20,262 nt of DNA from Roseobacter sp. (GTDB taxonomy: Bacteria > Pseudomonadota > Alphaproteobacteria > Rhodobacterales > Rhodobacteraceae). The position numbers and the translations under genes are program-made. Below the pieces are notes generated by a model that saw nothing but the letters and a program-made list of their open reading frames with translations, searched no databases and was not told where the DNA came from. The DNA lies in the NCBI GenBank assembly GCA_024636425.1, contig JAGXHB010000165.1, forward strand, positions 1 to 20,262. The letters run 5' to 3'. Shown piece by piece: positions 1 through 7,374 of this stretch (position 1 is its first letter; every line of letters begins with the position of its first letter).

Positions 1-9
1 GGACAAGAA

Positions 10-276
10 ATGCATATGATAAATCCCCATGTCCATGCAAGTCACCCCGCAATTGTCACCCGGCTGAAACGCGCTGACGGTCACCTGCGCGCCGTGATCG
101 AGATGATCGAGGCGGGCAAACCTTGTCTTGAGATCGCGCAGCAGATGCAGGCGGTCGAAAAAGCGATCGCAAACGCGAAGCGGGCCCTCATTCACGACCA
201 TATGGACCATTGTCTTGATGCCGAAGGCTCCGAAATGGACCGTGCCGAGTTGCGGACGATCGCCCGATATCTCTGA
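10..276 (+). CDS. CsoR/RcnR/InrS-family metal-sensing repressor (NreA-like)
   Basis: An 88-residue all-helical regulator of the DUF156 family, which binds DNA as a tetramer and releases it when metal is bound. The metal-ligand fingerprint is visible: His7, Cys39, His64 and Cys68. The spacings 32/25/4 match, as I remember them, the nickel sensor InrS (His-Cys-His-Cys), whereas copper CsoR has Cys-His-Cys and RcnR ends in His. The gene lies 8 bases before an MFS exporter with a His-rich tail, the NreA-NreB arrangement of nickel resistance loci, so it probably represses that operon. The promoter and operator lie left of the window. ATG at position 10 is used; an ATG two codons later is an alternative. 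Family is certain; nickel (or cobalt) as the inducer is inferred. FrmR-type formaldehyde sensing is less likely given the neighbour. Confidence 0.9.
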   Translation: MHMINPHVHASHPAIVTRLKRADGHLRAVIEMIEAGKPCLEIAQQMQAVEKAIANAKRALIHDHMDHCLDAEGSEMDRAELRTIARYL

Positions 277-284
277 GGCCCACC

Positions 285-1604
285 ATGCTTGATACCCTCT
301 CTGACCGCACATATCGCCATCTGTTCTTGGCGCAAGTCGTGGCGCTTCTGGGAACCGGTCTTGCGACGGTCGCCCTCGGTCTGCTTGCCTTCGACCTTGC
401 GGGTGACGAGGCGGCGCTGGTCCTCGGCACGGTTTTTGCCATCAAGATGGTGGCATATGTGGGCATCGCTCCTATTGCCGGGGCCTTCGTGGACCGCCTG
501 CCGCGCCGCGCGCTTCTGGTGACGCTCGATCTGGTGCGCGCCGGCGTGGCGCTGGCACTCCCTTTCGTGACCGAGGTATGGCAGGTCTATGTTCTGATTT
601 TCCTGCTCCAATCGGCCTCCGCCGCCTTCACGCCGACCTTTCAGGCGACGATTCCGGATGTTCTGCCAGAAGAGGCGCGCTATACCCGCGCGCTGTCGCT
701 GTCGCGGCTGGCCTACGATCTGGAAAACATCGTCAGTCCGACGCTGGCGGCACTTCTGCTCACGGTGATGTCCTACAATTCGCTTTTCCTCGGAACGGTC
801 GTAGGTTTTGCGGCCTCGGCCCTTTTGGTTGTTTCGGTGCTGCTGCCCAGCCCCAGCCCGTCCGAGCAGCGCGGAATCTATGACCGGACCACACGGGGCA
901 TCCGCATCTACCTTGCCACGCCCCGCCTGCGCGGGCTCCTGGCGCTAAACCTTGCAGCGGCGGCGGCGGGGGCGATGGTGCTGGTCAATACCGTCGTTCT
1001 GGTGCGCGGCTCTCTTGGCCTGTCGGAAAGCGCGCTGGCCTGGACAATGTTCGCCTTTGGAGCGGGCTCCATGACGGCTGCACTGGTGCTCCCGCGTGTT
1101 CTGGATGCGATGCCGGACCGGCCGGTGATGTTGTGCGGTGCTGCCCTGATGGTCGCGGCACTGTTCGGACTGGCATTGACGATCCTTGCAACCGACCTCG
1201 GCTGGCCCCTACTTCTCGGAACGTGGGTTATGGTGGGGTTGGGGTATTCCGCCGTCCTCACCCCGTCCGGCCGGTTGCTGCGCCGGTCCGCCCATGCCGA
1301 AGACCGCCCCGCGCTGTTCGCCGCGCAGTTTGCACTCTCGCACGCTTGCTGGCTGGTGACCTATCCGCTGTCGGGCTGGCTGTTGACGGTTTATGGCGTC
1401 GTTCCTGCGCTGATCAGCCTGGGGTTCCTCGCTGCCGCCGGAATGATAGCCGCCCTTAAACTCTGGCCGTCCGGAGACCCTGTTCAAATTGAACACACGC
1501 ACGATAACCTGCCCCTTGATCACCCTCATTTGAACGGTCATCGCAGGCATAGCCATCCGCTGGTCATCGACGAAAGCCATCCTCGCTGGGCAGCGCATCT
1601 TTGA
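285..1604 (+). CDS. MFS metal efflux transporter, NreB-like, with His-rich C-terminus
   Basis: A 439-residue major facilitator superfamily protein in the inner membrane with about 12 hydrophobic segments. The cytoplasmic loop after TM2 carries an MFS motif A (GAFVDRLPRR, near residues 65-75). The last 36 residues (404-439) contain nine histidines in HTH, DHPH, GH, RRH and SH clusters, a soluble metal-binding tail like that of the nickel exporter NreB. The start codon ATG at 285 has a GAGG Shine-Dalgarno at 274-277 that overlaps the stop codon of the upstream sensor, so the two genes form one operon and are probably translationally coupled. Role: proton-driven export of Ni2+ and possibly Co2+. 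Family and tail are seen; the ion is inferred. The closest alternative is an MFS drug exporter, which would not explain the His tail or the metal sensor. Confidence 0.85.
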   Translation: MLDTLSDRTYRHLFLAQVVALLGTGLATVALGLLAFDLAGDEAALVLGTVFAIKMVAYVGIAPIAGAFVDRLPRRALLVTLDLVRAGVALALPFVTEVWQVYVLIFLLQSASAAFTPTFQATIPDVLPEEARYTRALSLSRLAYDLENIVSPTLAALLLTVMSYNSLFLGTVVGFAASALLVVSVLLPSPSPSEQRGIYDRTTRGIRIYLATPRLRGLLALNLAAAAAGAMVLVNTVVLVRGSLGLSESALAWTMFAFGAGSMTAALVLPRVLDAMPDRPVMLCGAALMVAALFGLALTILATDLGWPLLLGTWVMVGLGYSAVLTPSGRLLRRSAHAEDRPALFAAQFALSHACWLVTYPLSGWLLTVYGVVPALISLGFLAAAGMIAALKLWPSGDPVQIEHTHDNLPLDHPHLNGHRRHSHPLVIDESHPRWAAHL

Positions 1605-2009
1605 AGCTAGAATAGTAAAACTCAGACCTTAAAGGCAGTCATTCGCCCAAACGAGTGTGAATGGCCAGTCCGGGCCGTTACGGTCTATGTACGTCCCCTC
1701 AATTTTGGCCTGTATTGAAAACCAAAGGTTTAGGCGACCGGGAGAGAGCGAGGCACATCAGTGACCATTATGCCCGGGCGGTGCTACAGGTATGCTATTC
1801 ACCACTGCGCTCATTCGCTCTGAATAAATCATCGAATTGGTTCGCTCGGCCGCTGGCGCCATGCAAACTGCGTGCAAATCAACATTCGCCTCGGGATGTC
1901 GTCAGTCTTACTGAATATTAGGCAGTTGCCCCGAAATTTAAGCGGTTGCTGCAAAAAGATCACTCAACTTGAATAATCATCTTGCAATGCAGCCCAATCT
2001 GTCAGTCAC
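1605..2009 (+). other. Non-coding or decayed intergenic region
   Basis: About 400 bases between the metal operon and the GntR operon with no convincing gene. An open frame at 1661-1921 has no recognisable domain, no ribosome binding site and an odd composition. Bases 1659-1679 match 11020-11040 at 17 of 21 positions, and the 10-mer GTGCAAATCA occurs at 1872-1881 and again at 10865-10874. It may therefore hold fragments of a dispersed intergenic repeat. No clear rho-independent terminator follows the exporter gene, and I could not pick a convincing -35/-10 pair for the downstream operon. Confidence 0.4.
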
Positions 2010-2032
2010 TGAACCAAATGAACATTGGTTCA
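2010..2032 (+). promoter_or_regulatory. Perfect palindrome, probable operator for the GntR/FCD regulator
   Basis: TGAACCAA, a 7-base spacer, then TTGGTTCA: two perfect 8-base arms. It sits 15 bases before the preferred TTG start (2048) and 1 base before the AAGGA ribosome binding site. GntR/FCD dimers bind short inverted repeats of this kind, so this is the natural autoregulatory site for the whole downstream operon. The palindrome is seen; its binding by the adjacent regulator is inferred. Confidence 0.65.
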
Positions 2033-2033
2033 C

Positions 2034-2038
2034 AAGGA
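2034..2038 (+). promoter_or_regulatory. Ribosome binding site AAGGA that decides the GntR start
   Basis: AAGGA ends 9 bases before the TTG codon at 2048. The alternative starts (TTG at 1982, ATG at 2018) have no recognisable Shine-Dalgarno, and the ATG lies inside the operator palindrome. This favours 2048. Confidence 0.55.
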
Positions 2039-2047
2039 TACGATCAC

Positions 2048-2746
2048 TTGGCGACTAGACATGATAACTCCACTCTAGCCTTGGAAAGGCTCCGTTTGCT
2101 GTTGGATGACATACAGGCGGCCAATGATAAAAGGCTCCCGACCGAACGCCAATTGGCATTGAATTATGGTATTAGCCGTCGGTCCATCCGCCGCGCCTTG
2201 GAGGTGTTGGAGGCCGAAGGCATGGTTTGGCGGCGACAGGGCGCTGGCACTTTTGCGGGCACACCGCCTGATAAGCTCAACACTTTGAACGCGCTGGATG
2301 TAAATTTCTACGAAGTGATGGAGGTCCGACTGCGGCTTGAGCCGCAGCTTGCACAGCTGGCCGCCTTGCGTGCATCCGGTGCCGATATCTTGCGGATGCG
2401 TGATGCGCTGACCCGTTTGAACACCGCAAAAGACGCAGACAGCCGCGAATTGTGGGATTCGGCCTTTCACCGTGAAATTGCCCGCGCTGCTGGGAATCGT
2501 TTCTTTCTGATGATCTTTGATTCAATGGACCGCGCCCGCCATGACGATTCCTGGCGCGTCCTGCGAGAAAGTGCGCGCAGCCGTGCCAATCTTGCGCAGA
2601 CCAACCAGCAACACAGTGCCATTGTCGCGGCGATTGCTGCGCATGATCCGGTTCAGGCGGGTGCTGCGATGCGCACCCACCTGACCAGTCTGAATGACCG
2701 CATTCTGGACCTGACGTCGATGGAGGCTCTCATTGATGCATCCTGA
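2048..2746 (+). CDS. GntR-family transcriptional regulator, FadR/FCD subfamily
   Basis: About 232 residues from the TTG start. The N-terminal winged helix-turn-helix (about residues 5-70) has the typical RLPTERQLA and ISRRSIRRALEVLEAEGMV segments. The C-terminal all-helical FCD ligand domain contains the expected acidic and histidine positions (D-x-x-F-H in the SAFHREIARAAGN stretch, then QHSAI and MRTHL), which usually bind a metal and a carboxylate effector. The end of the gene overlaps the first transporter gene by 11 bases, so regulator and targets share one transcript. Expected role: repress the uptake and hydrolysis operon until the substrate or a product is present, acting at the palindrome 2010-2032. 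Starts at 2018 (ATG) or 1982 (TTG) would add 10 or 22 residues before the usual N-terminus. The effector is unknown. Confidence 0.9.
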   Translation: MATRHDNSTLALERLRLLLDDIQAANDKRLPTERQLALNYGISRRSIRRALEVLEAEGMVWRRQGAGTFAGTPPDKLNTLNALDVNFYEVMEVRLRLEPQLAQLAALRASGADILRMRDALTRLNTAKDADSRELWDSAFHREIARAAGNRFFLMIFDSMDRARHDDSWRVLRESARSRANLAQTNQQHSAIVAAIAAHDPVQAGAAMRTHLTSLNDRILDLTSMEALIDAS

Positions 2747-3725
2747 TCCGGTGCTGGTGGTCGAGGACCTGTCGATCCGGTTTCGCGGCCAGCCGCTTGA
2801 TCTGATCGACGGTGTCAGCTTTGCGATCCCGCGCGGCAGGACATTGTGTCTCGTCGGTGAATCAGGTTGCGGCAAATCGGTGACGTCTTTGGCGATCATG
2901 GGCTTGCTTTCCAAACGGGATGCGACGGTCACCCGCGGCAGCGTTCGATTTCAAGAGCGCAACATGCTGGATCTGCCCGAAGCCCAGATAGAGGATCTGC
3001 GCGGCAACAGTCTGGCGATGATCTTTCAGGAGCCTATGACAAGCCTGAACCCCGCTTTTACCGTGGGTCATCAGGTCGCTGAGGCCATCCGCCGTCACAA
3101 AGCCTGTACAATGGCCGAGGCGCGGGACCGGGCGCTTGCAATGTTTCGCAAGGTACGGATGCCAGCGGCTGAAAAGCGTCTTGATGATTATCCGCATCAG
3201 ATGTCCGGCGGAATGCGTCAACGCGTGATGATCGCAATGGCGCTCGCCAATGATCCTGCGCTCTTGATCGCGGACGAACCGACCACGGCGCTGGACGTGA
3301 CCATCCAAGCGCAGATCATGGATCTGATGCGCGAATTACAGGATGAAACCGGCGCGGCCTTACTTATGATCACGCATGATCTTGGTGTCGTGGCCGAAAT
3401 CGCCGATGAAGTCGCGGTCATGTATGCTGGACGCATCGTCGAAAGCGGCCCCGTGGCGCGGATTTTTGACGATCCGCAGCATCCCTATACGCTGGGTCTG
3501 ATGGGATCGATGCCTGCGATTGCCGGGCGACAGGGGCGGCTGATGACGATCCCGGGTGCAGTGCCCGCCCCTGATATGATGCCTGCAGGATGTCGCTTCT
3601 CGACGCGCTGTCCATTTGCAGTCGCCGATTGCGAAAGGACGCGTCCTGCGCTGACGGATTTAGAAAATGGACAATCTGTGGCCTGTCTGCGCGCACCGCT
3701 GGACGATCTGGTGGCTGAAAAATGA
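2736..3725 (+). CDS. Peptide-type ABC transporter ATP-binding protein (DppD/OppD-like)
   Basis: A 329-residue cytoplasmic ATPase. Seen in order: Walker A GESGCGKS (residues 41-48), Q-loop in IFQEPMTSLNP, signature MSGGMRQR, Walker B LLIADEP with the D-loop ALDVT, and the switch histidine in ITHDLGVV. The C-terminal oligopeptide-type extension carries the CRFSTRCPFAVADC cysteine cluster typical of OppD/DppD. GGAGG at 2722-2726 stands 9 bases before ATG 2736, inside the end of the regulator gene; a TTG one codon earlier is unlikely. It should pair with the next gene product as a heterodimer that powers the two permeases at 6427-8234. Having both ATPase genes before the binding protein is less usual than the DppABCDF order. 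The substrate cannot be read from the ATPase. Confidence 0.95.
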   Translation: MHPDPVLVVEDLSIRFRGQPLDLIDGVSFAIPRGRTLCLVGESGCGKSVTSLAIMGLLSKRDATVTRGSVRFQERNMLDLPEAQIEDLRGNSLAMIFQEPMTSLNPAFTVGHQVAEAIRRHKACTMAEARDRALAMFRKVRMPAAEKRLDDYPHQMSGGMRQRVMIAMALANDPALLIADEPTTALDVTIQAQIMDLMRELQDETGAALLMITHDLGVVAEIADEVAVMYAGRIVESGPVARIFDDPQHPYTLGLMGSMPAIAGRQGRLMTIPGAVPAPDMMPAGCRFSTRCPFAVADCERTRPALTDLENGQSVACLRAPLDDLVAEK

Positions 3726-4825
3726 AAGATATCATCCTTGAAACCCATGATTTGCAAAAACGATTTGTTCAAGGCGGCGGGCTTTTTACAAAATCGACCA
3801 CAATTCATGCAGTTAACGGCGTGTCGCTGCAGGTACACCGGGGCGAGACATTCGCAATCGTTGGTGAGTCTGGCTGTGGCAAGTCTACGCTGGCGCGGCT
3901 GTTGCTGCGTCTGATCGATGCCAGCGAAGGCCGCGTGATTTATGAAGGACAGGACCTGACAACGCTGAGCGCGCCGCAAATGCGGGCGCTGCGTTCTGAT
4001 CTGCAATTTATCTTTCAGGACCCGTTTTCGTCGCTGAATCCGCGCATGACAGTGTCGGCGATTATCGCGGAACCATTAGGAGTTCACACCGATCTGAACG
4101 CCAGCCAACGGCGCAGCAAGGTTGCAGAGCTGATGGCGCGCGTCGGGTTGCGCCCTGATATGGCCGATCGCTATCCACACGAGTTTTCAGGCGGTCAGCG
4201 TCAACGCATCTGTATCGCGCGCGCCTTGGCCTCTGGGCCGAAGCTGCTGATCGGGGATGAACCTGTTTCTGCGCTTGATGTGTCAGTGCAGGCGCAGATC
4301 GTGAACTTGCTAGAAGATCTGAAGCAAGAGCTTGGGCTGACGCTGGTGGTTATTGCCCATGATCTGGCAGTGATCCGCCATATGAGTGACCGGATCGCTG
4401 TGATGTATCTTGGTGAGATTGTGGAAATGACCGATACAGAAAGCCTGTTCACGGCCCCGCGTCATCCTTACACGCAGGCGCTGTTGACGGCGATCCCGGT
4501 GCCTGCGCCAGGGGGCAAACGGGCGCGCGCGGTGCTGGATGGGGATATCCCATCACCCGCCAATCCGCCATCCGGCTGCAAATTTCACACACGCTGTCCC
4601 CATGCGACTGAGATTTGCCGCAGCGAAAGACCCGTGCTTGAAGGGACCTTGCATCAGGTCGCCTGCCATCACCACGACACGCTGCCGCAACCTGACCTGC
4701 CAAGTGTCAACAAAGACACACGCAGCCCCGCCGCCACTGCCCGTTTCGCGCTTTACCGCCAAGCGAGCGAAGCCAAAACGGCGGCAGAGAACGTAAGATC
4801 CACCAACAAGGAGACACCGCAATGA
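3722..4825 (+). CDS. Peptide-type ABC transporter ATP-binding protein (DppF/OppF-like)
   Basis: A 367-residue second ATPase of the importer. Walker A GESGCGKS is at residues 48-55, followed by the Q-loop FIFQDPFSSLNPR, signature FSGGQRQR, Walker B LLIGDEP with ALDVS, and the H-loop IAHDLAV. The C-terminal CKFHTRCPHATEIC segment matches the oligopeptide-type extension. The N-terminal LQKRFVQGGGLF stretch before Walker A is usual for OppF/DppF. ATG 3722 overlaps the preceding stop in an ATGA junction, and its own stop overlaps the next start the same way, so translation is coupled. About 45 extra residues, polar and Ala/Pro/Thr-rich, follow the Cys segment; they look disordered and may simply carry the ribosome binding site of the next gene. 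Confidence 0.95.
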   Translation: MKDIILETHDLQKRFVQGGGLFTKSTTIHAVNGVSLQVHRGETFAIVGESGCGKSTLARLLLRLIDASEGRVIYEGQDLTTLSAPQMRALRSDLQFIFQDPFSSLNPRMTVSAIIAEPLGVHTDLNASQRRSKVAELMARVGLRPDMADRYPHEFSGGQRQRICIARALASGPKLLIGDEPVSALDVSVQAQIVNLLEDLKQELGLTLVVIAHDLAVIRHMSDRIAVMYLGEIVEMTDTESLFTAPRHPYTQALLTAIPVPAPGGKRARAVLDGDIPSPANPPSGCKFHTRCPHATEICRSERPVLEGTLHQVACHHHDTLPQPDLPSVNKDTRSPAATARFALYRQASEAKTAAENVRSTNKETPQ

Positions 4826-6330
4826 CAACAAGAAAGCTTTTCACAGCATTCATGGCATCAGTGGCCATGACATCGGGGGCTTTTGCCGCCGATCTACGTA
4901 TCGGGCTTCAAGAGGATCCCGATGCCCTGGACACCGATCAGGCCCGCACATTCGTCGGGCGGATCGTGTTCGAGTCCCTTTGCGACAAGCTGATCAACAT
5001 CTCGCCAGATCTGGAATTCGTGCCTGAACTGGCAACAGAATGGGCCTGGTCGGACGATGCGATGACCCTGACCATGCAGCTGCGGGAAGATGCCATGTTT
5101 CATGATGGCACGCCCTTCAACGCCGAAGCCGTTGTCGCCAACATCGAACGGTCCCAGACACTGGATGAAAGTCGCCGCAAATCCGAGCTGACATCTGTCG
5201 AAAGCGTTGCCGCTACTGGCGAATATGAAGTGGCGTTCACATTATCTTCGCCTGATGCGACGCTGCTGGCACAACTTTCTGACCGGGCGGGCATGATGCT
5301 TTCGCCCACCGCAGCCGCAGAAAAAGGGCTGGAACTGGCCAATGACCCTGTCTGTTCGGGTCCATACCAGTTCGTAGAAAGGATTCAGCAGGATCGCATC
5401 GTGCTGGAAAAATTCGCCGATCATTATGATGCAGACAGCTATAACTTTGACCGTCTGATCTTCCTGCCGATCCCGGATACGACCGTGCGTCTGGCAAACC
5501 TGCGTTCGGGCGATCTTGATATGCTGGAACGTCTTGCTCCGTCTGATGCCGCCGGTGTGCAGTCTGACAGTGACCTGAGCTTTGCCGCGGAGACTAGCCT
5601 TGGATATCAAGGTATCACGATCAACGTGAACAATGGCGAGCGTTCGGAAACACCGCTTGGCCAAGATGCGCGCGTGCGCCGCGCCCTGTCGCTTGCGATT
5701 GACCGCGACGTGATCAACGATGTCGTGTTTGAGGGCACCTATGCGGCAGGCAACCAGCCATTCCCACCGACCTCGCCTTGGTATGACCAATCCAACCCGG
5801 TCGAGGCGCGTGACGTTGAACAGGCCCGCGCCCTGTTGGCCGAGGCAGGTTTGGAAGATGGGATCAGCATCGAAATTCAGGCCCCGAACAACCCGGTGCA
5901 ATTGCAACTGATGCAGGTCATTCAGGCCATGGCAGCCGAGGCAGGGATCGACATTTCAATCAAGGCAACGGAATTTGCGACCATGTTGTCTGAACAGACG
6001 GCGGGCAATTACGAAGGCAGTCAGGTTGGTTGGTCCGGACGCACTGACCCAGACGGAAATATCCACGCATTCATGACCTGCGAAGGTGGTCTGAACGACA
6101 GCAGATTTTGTTCGGAAGAGGTGGATAACCTGCTGAACGAGGCGCGCCTGTCTACAGACACGGCGGAACGCAAGGCCAGCTATGACGGCGTAAATGCGAT
6201 CCTGCGTGAAGAATTGCCGATCGTCTATTTGTATCACCAGACATGGCTCTGGGCGATGTCAAACCAGATCGATGGTTTTGTCGCTTATCCTGATGGCATG
6301 ATCCGTCTTGCCGGAGTGACCATGGAATAA
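4822..6330 (+). CDS. Periplasmic substrate-binding protein, peptide/nickel ABC family (SBP_bac_5)
   Basis: A 502-residue solute-binding protein of the DppA/OppA type. It begins with a Sec signal peptide (MTTRK, hydrophobic core, cleavage near AFA/AD at residue 22-23). No lipobox cysteine is seen, so it should be free in the periplasm. The family hallmarks LTMQLREDAMFHDGTPFNAEAVVANIERS and the later RALSLAIDRDVI are present. AAGGAG at 4808-4813 lies 8 bases before ATG 4822, the strongest ribosome site in the operon, fitting the high expression that binding proteins need. It gives the importer its specificity. Peptides, gamma-glutamyl compounds, opines and other amides are all bound by this family, so the ligand is open. 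A perfect hairpin follows the stop. Confidence 0.93.
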   Translation: MTTRKLFTAFMASVAMTSGAFAADLRIGLQEDPDALDTDQARTFVGRIVFESLCDKLINISPDLEFVPELATEWAWSDDAMTLTMQLREDAMFHDGTPFNAEAVVANIERSQTLDESRRKSELTSVESVAATGEYEVAFTLSSPDATLLAQLSDRAGMMLSPTAAAEKGLELANDPVCSGPYQFVERIQQDRIVLEKFADHYDADSYNFDRLIFLPIPDTTVRLANLRSGDLDMLERLAPSDAAGVQSDSDLSFAAETSLGYQGITINVNNGERSETPLGQDARVRRALSLAIDRDVINDVVFEGTYAAGNQPFPPTSPWYDQSNPVEARDVEQARALLAEAGLEDGISIEIQAPNNPVQLQLMQVIQAMAAEAGIDISIKATEFATMLSEQTAGNYEGSQVGWSGRTDPDGNIHAFMTCEGGLNDSRFCSEEVDNLLNEARLSTDTAERKASYDGVNAILREELPIVYLYHQTWLWAMSNQIDGFVAYPDGMIRLAGVTME

Positions 6331-6341
6331 ACACGCCACAG

Positions 6342-6367
6342 GCACAGGCCGATTCAGCGGCCTGTGC
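6342..6367 (+). promoter_or_regulatory. Perfect 10-bp hairpin between binding protein and permease genes
   Basis: GCACAGGCCG, loop ATTCAG, CGGCCTGTGC: ten paired bases without mismatch, starting 11 bases after the binding-protein stop. No T-run follows, so it is not a classical terminator. In similar importers such intercistronic hairpins protect the upstream mRNA from 3' exonucleases or cause partial termination, giving more binding protein than permease. The hairpin is seen; the role is inferred. Confidence 0.7.
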
Positions 6368-6426
6368 TGACACAAGGGGTCATTGCGCCACGCGTGCAAC
6401 CCATTCTCCAGTCAACGGACAGGCCA

Positions 6427-7374
6427 ATGCTGTTGTTCATTTTTCGTCGTCTTCTGATCGCAATCCCGACGCTGATCATTGTGTCTATGTTTGTCTTTGC
6501 CCTGCAAAAGTTGCTGCCTGGTGATCCCATTCTGGTCATGGCAGGCGAAGATCGCGACCCCGAAGTGATCGCGCTCCTGCGCGAAAGATATCATATGAAC
6601 GAACCCATCTTGATGCAGTATTTATATTGGGCAGGCGATGTGCTGCGCGGCGATCTTGGCATGTCGCTGCGGACCAACGAACCTGTGCTGAACCTGATCG
6701 CCTCGAAACTACCTGTTACGATCCAGCTTGCGATCATGTCGATGCTGTTCGCCATTCTGATCGGTATTCCCGCAGGCATCCTGTCTGCTGTCCGCAAGGG
6801 CACATGGGTTGACTGGCTTGCAAATCTGATCGCCCTGTCCGGCCTGTCGATCCCGAATTTCTGGCTTGGGATCATGCTGATCCTGCTGGTATCGGTCAAT
6901 TTGGGCTGGTTGCCGGCCTCTGGTTATGAAAGCTTCTTTGTCGATCCGTGGCGATCTTTGACCACGATGATCATGCCCGCTTTTGTTCTTGGGACAGCGC
7001 TGGCAGCAACCTTGATGCGGCACACACGGTCTTCGATGTTGGGGGTGTTGCAAGCCGATTACGTGCGTACGGCGCGAGCCAAGGGGTTGCGCGGTGGCAT
7101 TGTGATCCTGAAACATGCATTCCGTAATGCGGTCTTGCCGGTCGTGACCCTAACCGCGCTTTTGTTCGGAGAGTTGCTTGCCGGTGCCGTGCTTACTGAA
7201 CAGATTTTCACAATTCCCGGATTTGGCAAGCTGATCGTCGATGCCGTGTTTAATCGCGACTATGCGGTCGTGCAGGGGGTCGTGCTTTGTACGGCGGTCG
7301 GCTTTATCCTGATGAACCTTGTTGCCGATGTGCTTTACGTCATCCTGAACCCCAGATTGAGGACCGCGCAATGA
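6427..7374 (+). CDS. ABC transporter permease (DppB/OppB-like)
   Basis: A 315-residue inner-membrane permease with about six hydrophobic segments. It starts with the family N-terminus LLFIFRRLLIAIPTLI, followed by the conserved periplasmic segment YHMNEPILMQYLYW and GDLGMS. The ATPase-coupling EAA loop is DYVRTARAKGLRGG followed by HAFRNAVLPVVT. ATG 6427 is chosen because it matches the family start. A GTG at 6364 would add 21 untypical residues and lies inside the right arm of the hairpin. The ribosome site is weak (GGA about 7 bases upstream), fitting lower translation than the binding protein. The stop overlaps the next start in ATGA. It forms the channel together with the next gene product. 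Confidence 0.94.
   Translation: MLLFIFRRLLIAIPTLIIVSMFVFALQKLLPGDPILVMAGEDRDPEVIALLRERYHMNEPILMQYLYWAGDVLRGDLGMSLRTNEPVLNLIASKLPVTIQLAIMSMLFAILIGIPAGILSAVRKGTWVDWLANLIALSGLSIPNFWLGIMLILLVSVNLGWLPASGYESFFVDPWRSLTTMIMPAFVLGTALAATLMRHTRSSMLGVLQADYVRTARAKGLRGGIVILKHAFRNAVLPVVTLTALLFGELLAGAVLTEQIFTIPGFGKLIVDAVFNRDYAVVQGVVLCTAVGFILMNLVADVLYVILNPRLRTAQ

Noticed and set aside
188..611. Minus-strand open frames opposite the metal operon
   Set aside because: Shadows of the sensor and exporter genes, with Arg/Gln/His-rich composition typical of antisense frames in G+C-rich DNA.
1661..1921. Open frame of 86 codons in the gap before the GntR gene
   Set aside because: No ribosome site, no recognisable domain, unlike neighbouring coding sequence; treated as repeat-like debris.
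6364..6426. GTG start 21 codons upstream of the first permease
   Set aside because: The codon sits in the right arm of a perfect hairpin, and the added residues do not match the conserved permease N-terminus.
7287..7370. Upstream extension of the second permease
   Set aside because: It overlaps the first permease in another frame; ATG 7371 has GAGGA and the standard ATGA overlap.
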